Shown: positions 33,590-42,243 of the stretch, in pieces | Position numbering within the stretch: position 1 is the first letter of the stretch | Layout: each line of letters begins with the position of its first letter | NCBI RefSeq assembly: GCF_024347375.1 | Contig: NZ_AP025471.1 | Location: 1,984,001 to 2,048,000, forward strand | Source: Vibrio coralliirubri | Lineage (GTDB): Bacteria; Pseudomonadota; Gammaproteobacteria; Enterobacterales; Vibrionaceae | Reading direction: 5' to 3' | DNA: 64,000 nucleotides | Program-made: the position numbers and the translations under genes | Notes under the pieces: model-generated | What the model was told of the DNA's origin: nothing | Databases searched by the model: none | Seen by the model: only the letters and a program-made list of their open reading frames with translations

Positions 33590-36199
33590 CTACTCTTCAT
33601 CTTCGGTTTCTTTGGGAGCATTCGACGCCCAGTCTTTTTCAAGCCAGTTATCGAGCACGTGTTGCAGCGCGTTCAAAGAGGTTGGTTTCTCTAGGCGACC
33701 ATCCATCAACTTGCTGATCATATCTAACTCGTGCTGTCCTGATTCGCCAGACAAAGCAATGATTGGTGTTTGAGGTGAGCGTGCCTTGATGATTTGGCTT
33801 GCGTCAAAACCATTCATTATCGGCATTTGTACGTCCATTAAGATCAAATCAACCTTGTGTGTTTTGAACAGCTCGACGGCATTCTCACCGTTTTTGGCTT
33901 GTAAGCTATTTACGCCAAGTCGACTCAGGTACATTTGAACAAGCGTGCGTTGTACTTCTTTATCATCGACGATAAGCACGGTTGGAGCCAAATGGTTCTC
34001 TGGGGTTAGCGTACTTGTTGGTTCTGAACTTTGCGTTTCTGCTTGGTTATCTGGCTTAGCTTCAGCGTTGGTTTTGTTTTCAGTTGCGGTTTGATTACTT
34101 TTCCAATCATTGAAATAAGGCGTACGAAGTGCGTCTGCTTTGGGTGCATTGGGTACCACAGGGAAGTACAGGTGGAACTCAGTAAACTCCCCAAGTTTAG
34201 AGTGGCACTCAACTCGACCGCCAAATGAACGCATAACACGTTGGCAATAGCCTAGCCCTAGGCCGCTACCACCGCTTTTTTGGTAAGAGAAGAAGTCATC
34301 AAAGATCTTATGTGCAATGGCTTCGTCAATGCCTGGGCCGGTATCTCGGAATATCAGAACGTTCTCGTAAGGTCCTGTGTTGGTGCTGATCTCAATTTGG
34401 CTTTCTGGATAAGAATCAAAGTAATAGATAGCATTGCGTATCAGGTTGAAAATGACGAAGTTGAATAAGGTTTCATTCAGTTTTGCTACAAAATCAGCGT
34501 GTTGTGGTAAACGAATGCGTTCGATGATCTTTTCATTCTCAAAACCATAGTGGCTTACGGCTTGATCTACGGCTTTGTGGATAGAGGTCATGGCCACAGG
34601 TCCGTGTTCAGGCGTACTGTCACTGACTTCGCGTAGGATGATATCAATCAGTTGTCGCCCGCGTTGAATCGCCGCTTGGCCATTCTCAATATCCTTTAGG
34701 ATTTGTTTCGCTGGGGCTTGGTTATCAATGTGCTGCTTTAACACCTCAAAATGCAGCTGTACTTGAGCCAGCGGGTTACGCATTTCGTGTGCGATAGAAT
34801 TAGCTAGAGCGCGACTTTGGCGAATGCGTCTATCGGCTTCAATGGTGCTTTGTACACGAGTTAACAAGGTTTGCAGTGCAGAGATCTCTTCGTTAGAGAA
34901 CATCTTATCGTTGCTCTTGTGTGACGAGACCAATAAGTGTGTGACCGATTTCCCCTGACCAAATAAAGGCATCACCAAAGCGGTGTCGTTTGAACTCATC
35001 TTGTCATACAGGGCTTTAATCGATCGTTTGGCTGGTGCGGTGTAATCAAGCTCCTGAGACAGCTCATCGAACACTAAAACGGACTTGTTGGTAGACAGAT
35101 AATCTTCGTAGAAGGTTTGGTTGTAGTTGCTGTTCACCAGACGCAACTTGTCTTCTGGAATCTGCAGTAGGCTACCTAATCGACGCATTGCACCATCAAT
35201 CGACAGCTTGAAATCGTCTTCTAGTGAGAGGATCTGCTGTACTGGCGTTTTCTTGTTTCCGTAGACAAAGAAGGAGGCGTAGTGGCTTACGCGTTTGTAG
35301 AGAACATGCCAAGTGATGCCGATAATCGCACAGATTGGGATAGCAACGAGCCATTGACTGTCGTCTGTCAGCGGGATAAATATCGCGCCAAAAGGGATCA
35401 CCAAAATAGCACAAACCAACATCGCACTTAGGCTCATGTACGCCAAGTATTTCACGCTGTAGAAGCGCGAGGTCAGCAGGGCATAGCCAACGAACAACAT
35501 TTCACTTATCGACAAAGCTGGTGGCAGCCAAGTGAGCGAGAAATCACGTAAGAAGTAGGTCATGCCTAGGTGGATTGTCGCAGTCGACAGCATGAAGACT
35601 AAAATGCCTGCGATCATGTAGTTGGTTTTGGCTAAGGTCAGCTTGCTGCTGTTGGCGCGCATGGCCACCAGGTTGAGTAGTGTTAGCACTACAAAGCTAA
35701 TCATCCCAATGAAGAAGTACGGCGTATGCGGGCCAAACTCAATCACGAACTGGCTTGGACCTGCAATGGTGACGTGTTCAACGGTTAACCCCGGACTTAA
35801 ATTGATAAAGAAGGAGTAGACGGTTAGGGTGACGAAAATGGCTTGTTGCCACACATGAACCTTACCATTACGTTGTTCTGCGGCGAGCTTACACGAGAAG
35901 TAATAGGCAAAGGCAAACGCAAAGAAAGAGGCGAGGTTGGCAAACTTTGCGGCAAACACGGCGGCCGAGGCCCCAAGTTCTGGTAATAAGTCGGTATGGA
36001 AATAAGCGTTACTGCTGATCCACGCAACAATGCAGATCGAGTACGCAATGTAAGGGGCATGGTGTGTCCCTGCGATCACTTCGTTCTTCTGTTTCAGGCG
36101 ATAGCAGTAATAGAACAACCACATGACAACCACAGCCACGGTTGCAAGCAGTGTGATTGCTTTTGCATAGATGATCGCCTCTAGGCCGAAATCAAACAT
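33590..36199 (-). CDS. luxN: LuxN: autoinducer-1 receptor, hybrid sensor kinase/response regulator
   Basis: 869 residues from ATG at 36199; an AAAAGG box lies 6 nt upstream, whereas ATG at 36205 would sit directly on it. About nine N-terminal helices (to residue 295) form the acyl-homoserine-lactone receptor and include [20 protein letters not shown]. The kinase has [13 protein letters not shown] with His471, as in V. harveyi, and ATP-site motifs [19 protein letters not shown] and [10 protein letters not shown] linker rich in Gln, Thr and Glu (about 700-740) leads to a receiver with LILMDVQMP (Asp about 789). LuxN passes phosphate to LuxU or removes it, according to ligand. It overlaps luxM by 8 bp. 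Confidence 0.95.
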   Translation of the reverse strand: MFDFGLEAIIYAKAITLLATVAVVVMWLFYYCYRLKQKNEVIAGTHHAPYIAYSICIVAWISSNAYFHTDLLPELGASAAVFAAKFANLASFFAFAFAYYFSCKLAAEQRNGKVHVWQQAIFVTLTVYSFFINLSPGLTVEHVTIAGPSQFVIEFGPHTPYFFIGMISFVVLTLLNLVAMRANSSKLTLAKTNYMIAGILVFMLSTATIHLGMTYFLRDFSLTWLPPALSISEMLFVGYALLTSRFYSVKYLAYMSLSAMLVCAILVIPFGAIFIPLTDDSQWLVAIPICAIIGITWHVLYKRVSHYASFFVYGNKKTPVQQILSLEDDFKLSIDGAMRRLGSLLQIPEDKLRLVNSNYNQTFYEDYLSTNKSVLVFDELSQELDYTAPAKRSIKALYDKMSSNDTALVMPLFGQGKSVTHLLVSSHKSNDKMFSNEEISALQTLLTRVQSTIEADRRIRQSRALANSIAHEMRNPLAQVQLHFEVLKQHIDNQAPAKQILKDIENGQAAIQRGRQLIDIILREVSDSTPEHGPVAMTSIHKAVDQAVSHYGFENEKIIERIRLPQHADFVAKLNETLFNFVIFNLIRNAIYYFDSYPESQIEISTNTGPYENVLIFRDTGPGIDEAIAHKIFDDFFSYQKSGGSGLGLGYCQRVMRSFGGRVECHSKLGEFTEFHLYFPVVPNAPKADALRTPYFNDWKSNQTATENKTNAEAKPDNQAETQSSEPTSTLTPENHLAPTVLIVDDKEVQRTLVQMYLSRLGVNSLQAKNGENAVELFKTHKVDLILMDVQMPIMNGFDASQIIKARSPQTPIIALSGESGQHELDMISKLMDGRLEKPTSLNALQHVLDNWLEKDWASNAPKETEDEE

Positions 36200-37421
36200 G
36201 TTCATCCTTTTTCACCGAGCTAGTTTTTCCTGCCGAGCGCGACTTTTCTAATGACTTTCTGCTCTCTCGCACTGCGCGTTTGTAGCTTCGGAAATCGACA
36301 TTATTGAACGCTTTTACCATCATCTCGAAATTCCAGAACCCACGATAAATTGTTGTGCCATCGTCATTTAATTCACAATACCCAGAATGGAAGTATGCAT
36401 TGGAATCAATGGTTTGATAAAACTGAAGCATGAAAGGTTGCTCGATAATAGTGAAGCCAATCTTATAGCCTATTTGGTGTAACACACTCATCAGCTCTTT
36501 TTGAGCAAGGTAGAGGAAATAGAGCTTTTGTTGGGTATTGCCACTGACTGTCAGACGCAACACTTCACACAGGGCATTTTTGTCGGACAATTGTAACTGG
36601 AATTGTTGGTCAAATTCTGGGAGAGAGTAACATTTTGACAGTGTAGGCGGTGTGAAAAGTTGTAACCCTGCAAGTTCATCGTAGCCGTAATTGGGTAAAC
36701 AGTATTGCCATTGCTCATTGCTGAACGGCGGTGCGTAACTTAACCAAGTGTCATTCTTAGACCAGTCTTGAATCAGCGCAGAGGAAACCAGTGTCGGAAA
36801 GGCTTCATCGACTGGATGTTTGAGCAGAATAAAATGCTTACCTGTCTGAGAAAGGTGTAATAAAGGCAGCATCTCAAACCATTTCTCACCCTTGATGAAC
36901 ACCTCAAGATTGCTTAAAGCAATGGCATCGCTGATTGGCATTCCTTGTGGGTGACTCGGTGTTTGTACCAAAAGTGGCTCATGTTCTATCTGTTCGATGA
37001 TCGCACCGTAATAAGCACTGTCATTGATAGGGAGGTCGACATGAGAAATGGAGCTTGGATTTAATGGAGATTTTGCTTTGATCGCTGCAATTTCACACTC
37101 ACACCAGAAATCTAGCCAATGCATATAGCACTGCCCTACGGCCTGCTCTAGAAGAGTAATCTCTGCAGATAGTGTATTTGGATAGCGCATAATCAGATCG
37201 CGGTAGTCCATCACCTCAAACAATACCAAATAGCTTTTGTTTTGATGTTCTGGGAAAAGCAATTCTAACTGGCTTCTACGATATTCAGTCACGTTTTGAA
37301 AAAGCTCAGTGCGCTGTTGTGGCTGATAAGTGTTGATGACGAGCTCTATCAGCGCTCGCTGTTTTATTTCGATAGACAGACTGCTAGCCAACAGTGAGCC
37401 TAAAGACGACGTTAATTTCAT
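36192..37421 (-). CDS. luxM: LuxM: acyl-homoserine lactone synthase (autoinducer-1)
   Basis: 409 residues, close to the 400 of LuxM/AinS-family synthases. Characteristic blocks are [23 protein letters not shown]-like [20 protein letters not shown], and [20 protein letters not shown] near the C-terminus. The family is unrelated in sequence to LuxI. In V. harveyi it makes N-(3-hydroxybutanoyl)-homoserine lactone; the acyl chain here is not known. It is the first gene of the luxMN operon and its ribosome-binding site lies in a 15-bp palindrome. Confidence 0.93.
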   Translation of the reverse strand: MKLTSSLGSLLASSLSIEIKQRALIELVINTYQPQQRTELFQNVTEYRRSQLELLFPEHQNKSYLVLFEVMDYRDLIMRYPNTLSAEITLLEQAVGQCYMHWLDFWCECEIAAIKAKSPLNPSSISHVDLPINDSAYYGAIIEQIEHEPLLVQTPSHPQGMPISDAIALSNLEVFIKGEKWFEMLPLLHLSQTGKHFILLKHPVDEAFPTLVSSALIQDWSKNDTWLSYAPPFSNEQWQYCLPNYGYDELAGLQLFTPPTLSKCYSLPEFDQQFQLQLSDKNALCEVLRLTVSGNTQQKLYFLYLAQKELMSVLHQIGYKIGFTIIEQPFMLQFYQTIDSNAYFHSGYCELNDDGTTIYRGFWNFEMMVKAFNNVDFRSYKRAVRESRKSLEKSRSAGKTSSVKKDEHV

Positions 37422-38089
37422 GTTTAACCTAGCCTAGGTTTATATAATTATTTTTATTTGATCTGCACTATCTATAGGACACTGATTTTAGGTATGTGTT
37501 TGAAGTTACGTTATTTTGAGAGAGCCAATCGTAACTCTATTTGTGTCTATGGTGTGAGAAGTAAGTTGCATAATCGGGCGAGATTTTACTACTTGCACTC
37601 ACCCTTAACAATAAAGATTTGCCATATTTGAATGAATTCACAGATGAACAAAATACATTATTATCAACAACTTGTAGGGTTGGATCACAGTTTTAAAATC
37701 AGACATGATTAAGCCGAGCATAAACTTTTGAATTTATAAAATAATTTCAAATATCTATTTTTTGAACCAATATCATAATCCACATCAAGATGAGCTCATC
37801 TTATTAATCGTGATAGGAATGTTTTTGGTGTGAAATATGTAATTAACTGATGAATTGTGTCTGTCTTATTACTCGCTTATTCTCTCGCTACCCATTTTAA
37901 TGATTTAAATATCAGGTGGATAAAAGCAGAGCTCCAGTGCTCGGCTTGTTTTCCTGACAATCCCCTGTGTTTATAGAGTAGTTACACCATAATCTCTGAT
38001 GAAGTGATGACATTCGAGGTTTAAGCTTGCCTGCATATGAAACATTATTGCGAGTAATCCCTCGTAAATGATTGAGGTAGAGAGAATTT
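37422..38089. other. Long luxM / lipoprotein intergenic region
   Basis: About 670 bp, AT-rich, between the divergent luxM and cystatin-like genes. Apart from the palindrome at 37426-37440 I see no gene or structured RNA; no Qrr-type sRNA with its terminator is present. It must hold the promoters of both genes. Confidence 0.5.
37426..37440 (-). promoter_or_regulatory. Palindrome over the luxM ribosome-binding site with Qrr-core complementarity
   Basis: AACCTAG and CTAGGTT flank a single base, 5 nt upstream of the luxM start. The luxM transcript reads AACCUAGGCUAGGUU here. GGCUAGGU is an exact complement of ACCUAGCC, part of the conserved Qrr core, and its AGG is the probable Shine-Dalgarno. 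The site may be a Qrr target or a self-pairing hairpin. Confidence 0.55.
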
Positions 38090-38482
38090 ATGAAGAAAGT
38101 ACGATTAACATCATTACTTGGAATAGCAACCTTGTTTAGTGTCGTGGCGTTAGCTGGGTGTAGTCAGAAATCAGAGGTACCAACTCAACCGCAAGAGAAT
38201 GCGAACCCCATCTGCAGCACTAAAAACCTGACGGGTGGTTGGTCGAAAAGTGAGATAACACCAGAAGCCAAGCAAGCTTTAAACGCAGTTCTTGGCCAAA
38301 TGAACACTTCAGCTGAGCTCAAGCAGATTCTGAGTGTGCGAACTCAGGTTGTCGCGGGTTTGAATTACGCTATTGAGTTTGAAATGGATAATGGTGAAGT
38401 GTGGAACACCATCGTTTACCGTTCTCTACAGGGTGACATCGAAATGACGCAACCTGCACAGAAAGGTCTTCTGTGCTCATAA
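38090..38482 (+). CDS. Cystatin-like lipoprotein (candidate cysteine-protease inhibitor)
   Basis: 130 residues. The lipoprotein signal has lipobox ALAGC (Cys about 24), then a flexible Gln/Pro/Asn segment. The body shows a cystatin pattern: GGWSKSEITPEAKQALNAVL (N-terminal Gly and helix), the QVVAG loop (about 84-88) that wedges into papain-type active sites, and NYAIEFEMDNGEVWNTIVYR strands. Two Cys (about 42 and 129) may form a disulfide. The QVVAG match is exact. It is a single gene with its own terminator. Inhibitory activity is inferred. Confidence 0.75.
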   Translation: MKKVRLTSLLGIATLFSVVALAGCSQKSEVPTQPQENANPICSTKNLTGGWSKSEITPEAKQALNAVLGQMNTSAELKQILSVRTQVVAGLNYAIEFEMDNGEVWNTIVYRSLQGDIEMTQPAQKGLLCS

Positions 38483-38524
38483 TCTAGATGTGCCTGTATC
38501 TTGTGAGATAGGCTGATAGCAAAT

Positions 38525-38555
38525 AAAAATGGCTCCGTATTGGGAGCCATTTTTG
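38525..38555. terminator. Bidirectional terminator
   Basis: A stem of AAAATGGCTCC with GGAGCCATTTT around GTATTG, flanked by A and T runs. It separates the cystatin-like gene from the convergent ART-like gene. Confidence 0.9.
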
Positions 38556-38584
38556 TTTTAAGAAGACTGATTCACTGAACGTTT

Positions 38585-39163
38585 TCAGTCGGCCAGCTCG
38601 GGCTCAGCTAACTCTTGAACACAAGCGCGGCTGATGTCTTCATCAATGTAGGCCATACCAAGTTTATTGAGGTAGTCCATGCGATCGGCTGTGCGAAGCT
38701 CGATGTCGGGGCCTGCAATGTTGTTGGCTTGATAAATTTCAGTGAGGTGAGACATGAATTGCTCACCCACACTCATCATCAATAGGCTCATTGCGCCCAC
38801 GTCCGGCCTTACTTTGGCACGTTGCTTTTCCGATAGGTTTACCGCTAATACGATAGGCTGTTCTTCACCTTCGAAGCGAACGCCTCGCTCACGAACGGTT
38901 TGTTGAGCCCAGTAGTACGCCAGTTCTTTGCTCTGGGTCAGAAACACTGGTTCAACTGATTCGGTGTAGTTGTTACCGATGGTCGCCATGGTTTTTGAAG
39001 CTGCTTCGTTGAGCGCTTTGTCTCCAGAACGTTTTAAACCTTGGCCTTGAATAGAAGCCAATAAAGCTGAAGATGTGCCGTGATACCAAGTATCACCCGT
39101 CGCGAAACCATTCTCTGATAACAGTGTTTTTGCATCTTGTAGGTGTGTAGGTATTGAAGTCAT
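38585..39163 (-). CDS. Protein with ADP-ribosyltransferase-like signature (hypothetical)
   Basis: 192 residues from ATG at 39163, which has GAGAG upstream; a longer upstream frame is not used. DTWYHGTSSALLASIQGQGL followed by PVFLTQSKELAYYWA resembles the first strand (YHGT), the following helix and the second strand of the ART/KptA-type fold. A later acidic residue that could complete the active site is not obvious (candidates in AGPDIELRTADRMDY). No signal peptide. It is downstream of aceA but separated by strong hairpins. The function is unknown; ART-like is only a structural suggestion. Confidence 0.5.
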   Translation of the reverse strand: MTSIPTHLQDAKTLLSENGFATGDTWYHGTSSALLASIQGQGLKRSGDKALNEAASKTMATIGNNYTESVEPVFLTQSKELAYYWAQQTVRERGVRFEGEEQPIVLAVNLSEKQRAKVRPDVGAMSLLMMSVGEQFMSHLTEIYQANNIAGPDIELRTADRMDYLNKLGMAYIDEDISRACVQELAEPELAD

Positions 39164-39273
39164 AGGCACTCTCAACAAATAAAAATCTCAACAAATAGGA
39201 ATCTGAACAAATATGTATATAGTTAGCTTAAACAGAAGTTGTTCGGTTAACCGTGGTGTGGAACACAAATCTG

Positions 39274-39364
39274 AGGCTTTGAGATAAAGCTGGCAGTACA
39301 AGCTTTATCTCAAAGCCTTCCCCCGGATCTTACCTAAGTAAGAGAGAAGGACGGGGGAGGCTTT
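39274..39364. other. Two alternative hairpins downstream of aceA
   Basis: A perfect 18-bp stem (39274-39291 with 39301-39318) overlaps a second stem in which AAAGCCTTCCCCC (39312-39324) pairs with GGGGGAGGCTTT (39353-39364). The segment 39312-39318 can pair with either side, so the two are mutually exclusive. No U-run follows, so these are not classical terminators. Confidence 0.6.
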
Positions 39365-39394
39365 CGTGTTAGCGACTAATCAAAGTGTTAGCGA

Positions 39395-40993
39395 TTAATC
39401 AAATTGGTTCGATGTATTCGCTTCACCCGCTGCTTTTAGTGCGTTCTCACCAGCAAAGTACTCTTTGTGGTCATCACCCATGTCTGAACCAGACATGTTT
39501 TGGTGTTTAACACATGCGATGCCTTGGCGGATTTCTTTACGTTGAACATTCGCAACATAACCCAACATGCCTTGGTCGCCGAAGTACTCTTTCGCAAGGT
39601 TGTCAGTAGACAGCGCTGCAGTGTGGTAAGTCGGTAGAGTGATCAAGTGGTGGAAAATACCCGCTTCACGTGATGCGTCTGCTTGGAATGTACGGATCTT
39701 CTCGTCAGCGCTTGCAGACAGTTCAGTTTCATCGTATTCCGCGCTCATTAGGCTTGCACGGTCGTAAGCCGAAACATCTTTACCTTCTGCTACCATTGCA
39801 TCGTAAGCTTGCTGACGGAAGTTTAGCGTCCAGTTGAATGATGGAGAGTTGTTGTAAACCAGCTTCGCATTAGGGTGTACTTCACGTACGCCGTCCATCA
39901 TCTCTTTGATTTGACCGATGTGTGGCTTCTCAGTCTCAATCCAAAGTAGGTCAGCACCCGCGTTGATTGCTTCGATACAGTCAAATACACAACGATCTTC
40001 ACCAGTACCTTGGCGGAATTGGTATAGGCCGGAAGGTAGACGCTTAGGTCGAACTAGCTTGCCGTCACGGTTGAAGCAAACATCGCCTTCAGCCATATCA
40101 GCAACATCAATCTCTTCAACATCTAGGTAAGAGTTGTAGATGTCACCTTGGTCGCCCGGCTCTTTCACTACCGCGATTTCTTTTGTTAGGCCAGCACCTT
40201 GTGAATCGGTACGAGCAACGATGATGCCGTTGTCGATGCCTAGCTCAAGGAAAGCGTAACGAAGCGCACGAAGTTTCGCGTGGAAGTCAGCGTGTGGAAC
40301 CGTTACTTTGCCGTCTTGGTGACCACATTGTTTTTCATCGGCTACTTGGTTTTCGATTTGTAGACAACAAGCGCCTGCTTCAATCATCTGCTTAGCCATT
40401 AGGTAAGTCGCTTCTGCGTTACCAAAACCAGCATCGATATCGGCAATGATTGGCACTACGTGTGTCACGTGGTTGTCGATTTTGTCTTGGATACGATCTT
40501 GTAGGTTCACATCGCCCGCTTCACGTGCAGCGTCTAGCTCACGGAATAAACCACCCAGTTCACGAGCATCGGCTTGGCGTAGGAAGGTGTATAGCTCTTC
40601 TACTAGGCCAGCAACGGATGTTTTCTCATGCATAGATTGGTCTGGAAGTGGACCAAAGTCAGAGCGAAGTGCAGCAACCATCCAACCAGAAAGGTATAGG
40701 TAACGACGGTCAGTCTTGCCATCAAAGTGCTTCTTAATAGAAATCAGTTTTTGTTGGCCGATGAAACCATGCCAACAACCCAGAGACTGAGTGTATTGAG
40801 AGCTGTCTTCGTCGTAAGCCGCCATGTCTGCACGCATGATATCTGCCGTGTACTGCGCAATATCCAGACCTGTTTTGAATTTGTTTTGAGCTCGCATACG
40901 AGCAGCAGATTCAGGGTTAATTGCATCCCATGGAGCACCAGCAGCGCTTTTTGCAACTTCAATCATTTCGATATCTTGTGTAATTTGCGACAT
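39395..40993 (-). CDS. aceA: Isocitrate lyase (long form)
   Basis: 532 residues, the size of the Pseudomonas/Acinetobacter-type enzyme and longer than the 434-residue E. coli AceA. The active-site KQCGH lies at about 222-226; other blocks are HVVPIIADIDAGFGNAEATY, IVARTDSQGA and VYNNSPSFNW. It splits isocitrate into succinate and glyoxylate in the cytoplasm, the first step of the glyoxylate bypass. The LysR gene upstream is divergent and malate synthase G lies beyond it, so the three form a bypass locus useful for the acetyl-CoA produced by taurine or acetate breakdown. Confidence 0.95.
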   Translation of the reverse strand: MSQITQDIEMIEVAKSAAGAPWDAINPESAARMRAQNKFKTGLDIAQYTADIMRADMAAYDEDSSQYTQSLGCWHGFIGQQKLISIKKHFDGKTDRRYLYLSGWMVAALRSDFGPLPDQSMHEKTSVAGLVEELYTFLRQADARELGGLFRELDAAREAGDVNLQDRIQDKIDNHVTHVVPIIADIDAGFGNAEATYLMAKQMIEAGACCLQIENQVADEKQCGHQDGKVTVPHADFHAKLRALRYAFLELGIDNGIIVARTDSQGAGLTKEIAVVKEPGDQGDIYNSYLDVEEIDVADMAEGDVCFNRDGKLVRPKRLPSGLYQFRQGTGEDRCVFDCIEAINAGADLLWIETEKPHIGQIKEMMDGVREVHPNAKLVYNNSPSFNWTLNFRQQAYDAMVAEGKDVSAYDRASLMSAEYDETELSASADEKIRTFQADASREAGIFHHLITLPTYHTAALSTDNLAKEYFGDQGMLGYVANVQRKEIRQGIACVKHQNMSGSDMGDDHKEYFAGENALKAAGEANTSNQFD

Positions 40994-41134
40994 AACTATT
41001 CCTTAGTTTCACGTGGACATGTTGGCCAATTTGGCGAGGTCATTTGATTTGGATTAAATCTAACCATGGACAAATAATAATCATGTATGTGATAATTTTG
41101 TTAATTTATAGTTATTATATTCGGTATTTTTCTT

Positions 41135-42088
41135 ATGAATATTGCTCGTATAGACCTTAATTTACTTGTGTATTTAGACATGTTGCTACGTGAAAGAAAC
41201 GTTACACGAGCAGCAAATCAATTGGGTATTACTCAGCCTGCCATGAGTAATGGCCTTCGCCGATTGCGTGACCTGTTTGAAGATCCGCTATTAGTAAGAA
41301 CAAGTGAAGGGATGATACCGACCGAGCGCGCGCATAAGTTGCAGCCACTGATTCGAAACATCTTGGCGAATGTAGAGAAGACACTGCAGCCGACCACAGA
41401 GTTTAATGCAGAAGACAGTGAACGCGTGTTTCGTATCATGGCGAGTGACTATGCAGAGTCGACCATTATTCAACCTCTTCTGAAAAGGTTAAGTGAGATA
41501 GCACCGAAAATACGACTGGATATCATGACGCCAAGTGACGTGAGTTATCAGGATGTAGAGCAAGGTACCGTTGATATAATTATCAACCGATTTGACGATA
41601 TTCCTCAGTCGTTTCACCAGATGAGCCTTTGGCACGACGGGTTTTCTTGCCTATTTAGTTGTGACAACCCGATAGCCGACAACTTCGATATTTTGTCTTA
41701 TCTAAAGGCGCAACATATTTGGGTAAGTAAGACAGGTATGGGAACGGGAGTGGGGATCAACCCAAGCGAAGCACAAAAGCTCGGTTGGATAGATGAGGCA
41801 TTAATGCGCATTGGTAAAACCCGTAACATCACGGTGTTTACTCGACACTACTTGTCGGCGATTCTCTTCGCTCAACAGAAGAACCTGATCCTGACTATTC
41901 CTACCAAAGCCGCTCAACTGCAGCGCAATAACCCTAGATTGTTGATCAAGCCTGCGCCATTTGCGATTGAACCCTTTGAGGTGAAGATGGCGTGGAGTCC
42001 ATTGTTACAAACCAATCCAGACCACCAGTGGATGCGTCGTTTGATTAAAAGTGTCGCTAACGAAATCGAGAGTGGAGTGACGGAATAA
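41135..42088 (+). CDS. LysR-family regulator of the glyoxylate bypass region
   Basis: 317 residues. Start IDLNLLVYLDMLLRERNVTR and the recognition helix QLGITQPAMSNGLRRLRDLF are typical of LysR; the effector domain includes MASDYAESTIIQPLLKRLSE. It is divergent from aceA (140 bp) and followed by glcB after 155 bp, so it is the likely regulator of both. The effector is unknown. Confidence 0.9.
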   Translation: MNIARIDLNLLVYLDMLLRERNVTRAANQLGITQPAMSNGLRRLRDLFEDPLLVRTSEGMIPTERAHKLQPLIRNILANVEKTLQPTTEFNAEDSERVFRIMASDYAESTIIQPLLKRLSEIAPKIRLDIMTPSDVSYQDVEQGTVDIIINRFDDIPQSFHQMSLWHDGFSCLFSCDNPIADNFDILSYLKAQHIWVSKTGMGTGVGINPSEAQKLGWIDEALMRIGKTRNITVFTRHYLSAILFAQQKNLILTIPTKAAQLQRNNPRLLIKPAPFAIEPFEVKMAWSPLLQTNPDHQWMRRLIKSVANEIESGVTE

Positions 42089-42243
42089 CACAGTTTGTAG
42101 GGTATTTTTTATATGAATATCCAATATAACCGGCATAAATTAGCTAAATTCATGTCCGTTAAGTAAGTTTAAATCAGTAAAGTAAATTTGAGCTAGTCAC
42201 GAAAATTTATTGAGTAGCCATCAATTAGTTTGAGAGAGATTTT

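Larger units (their letters stand above)
33488..33606. repeat. Direct repeat copy B (terminator + heptamer array + luxN 3' end)
   Basis: Partner of the repeat at 27653-27779; it lies at the other edge of the DUF1254 module and includes the true last codons and stop of luxN. Same orientation as copy A, which makes the 5.8 kb between them a direct-repeat-bracketed unit. Confidence 0.85.

Noticed and set aside
37422..38089. Search for a qrr sRNA gene next to luxM
   Set aside because: No conserved Qrr core followed by a terminator hairpin is present; only the 8-nt core complement at the luxM ribosome-binding site was found.
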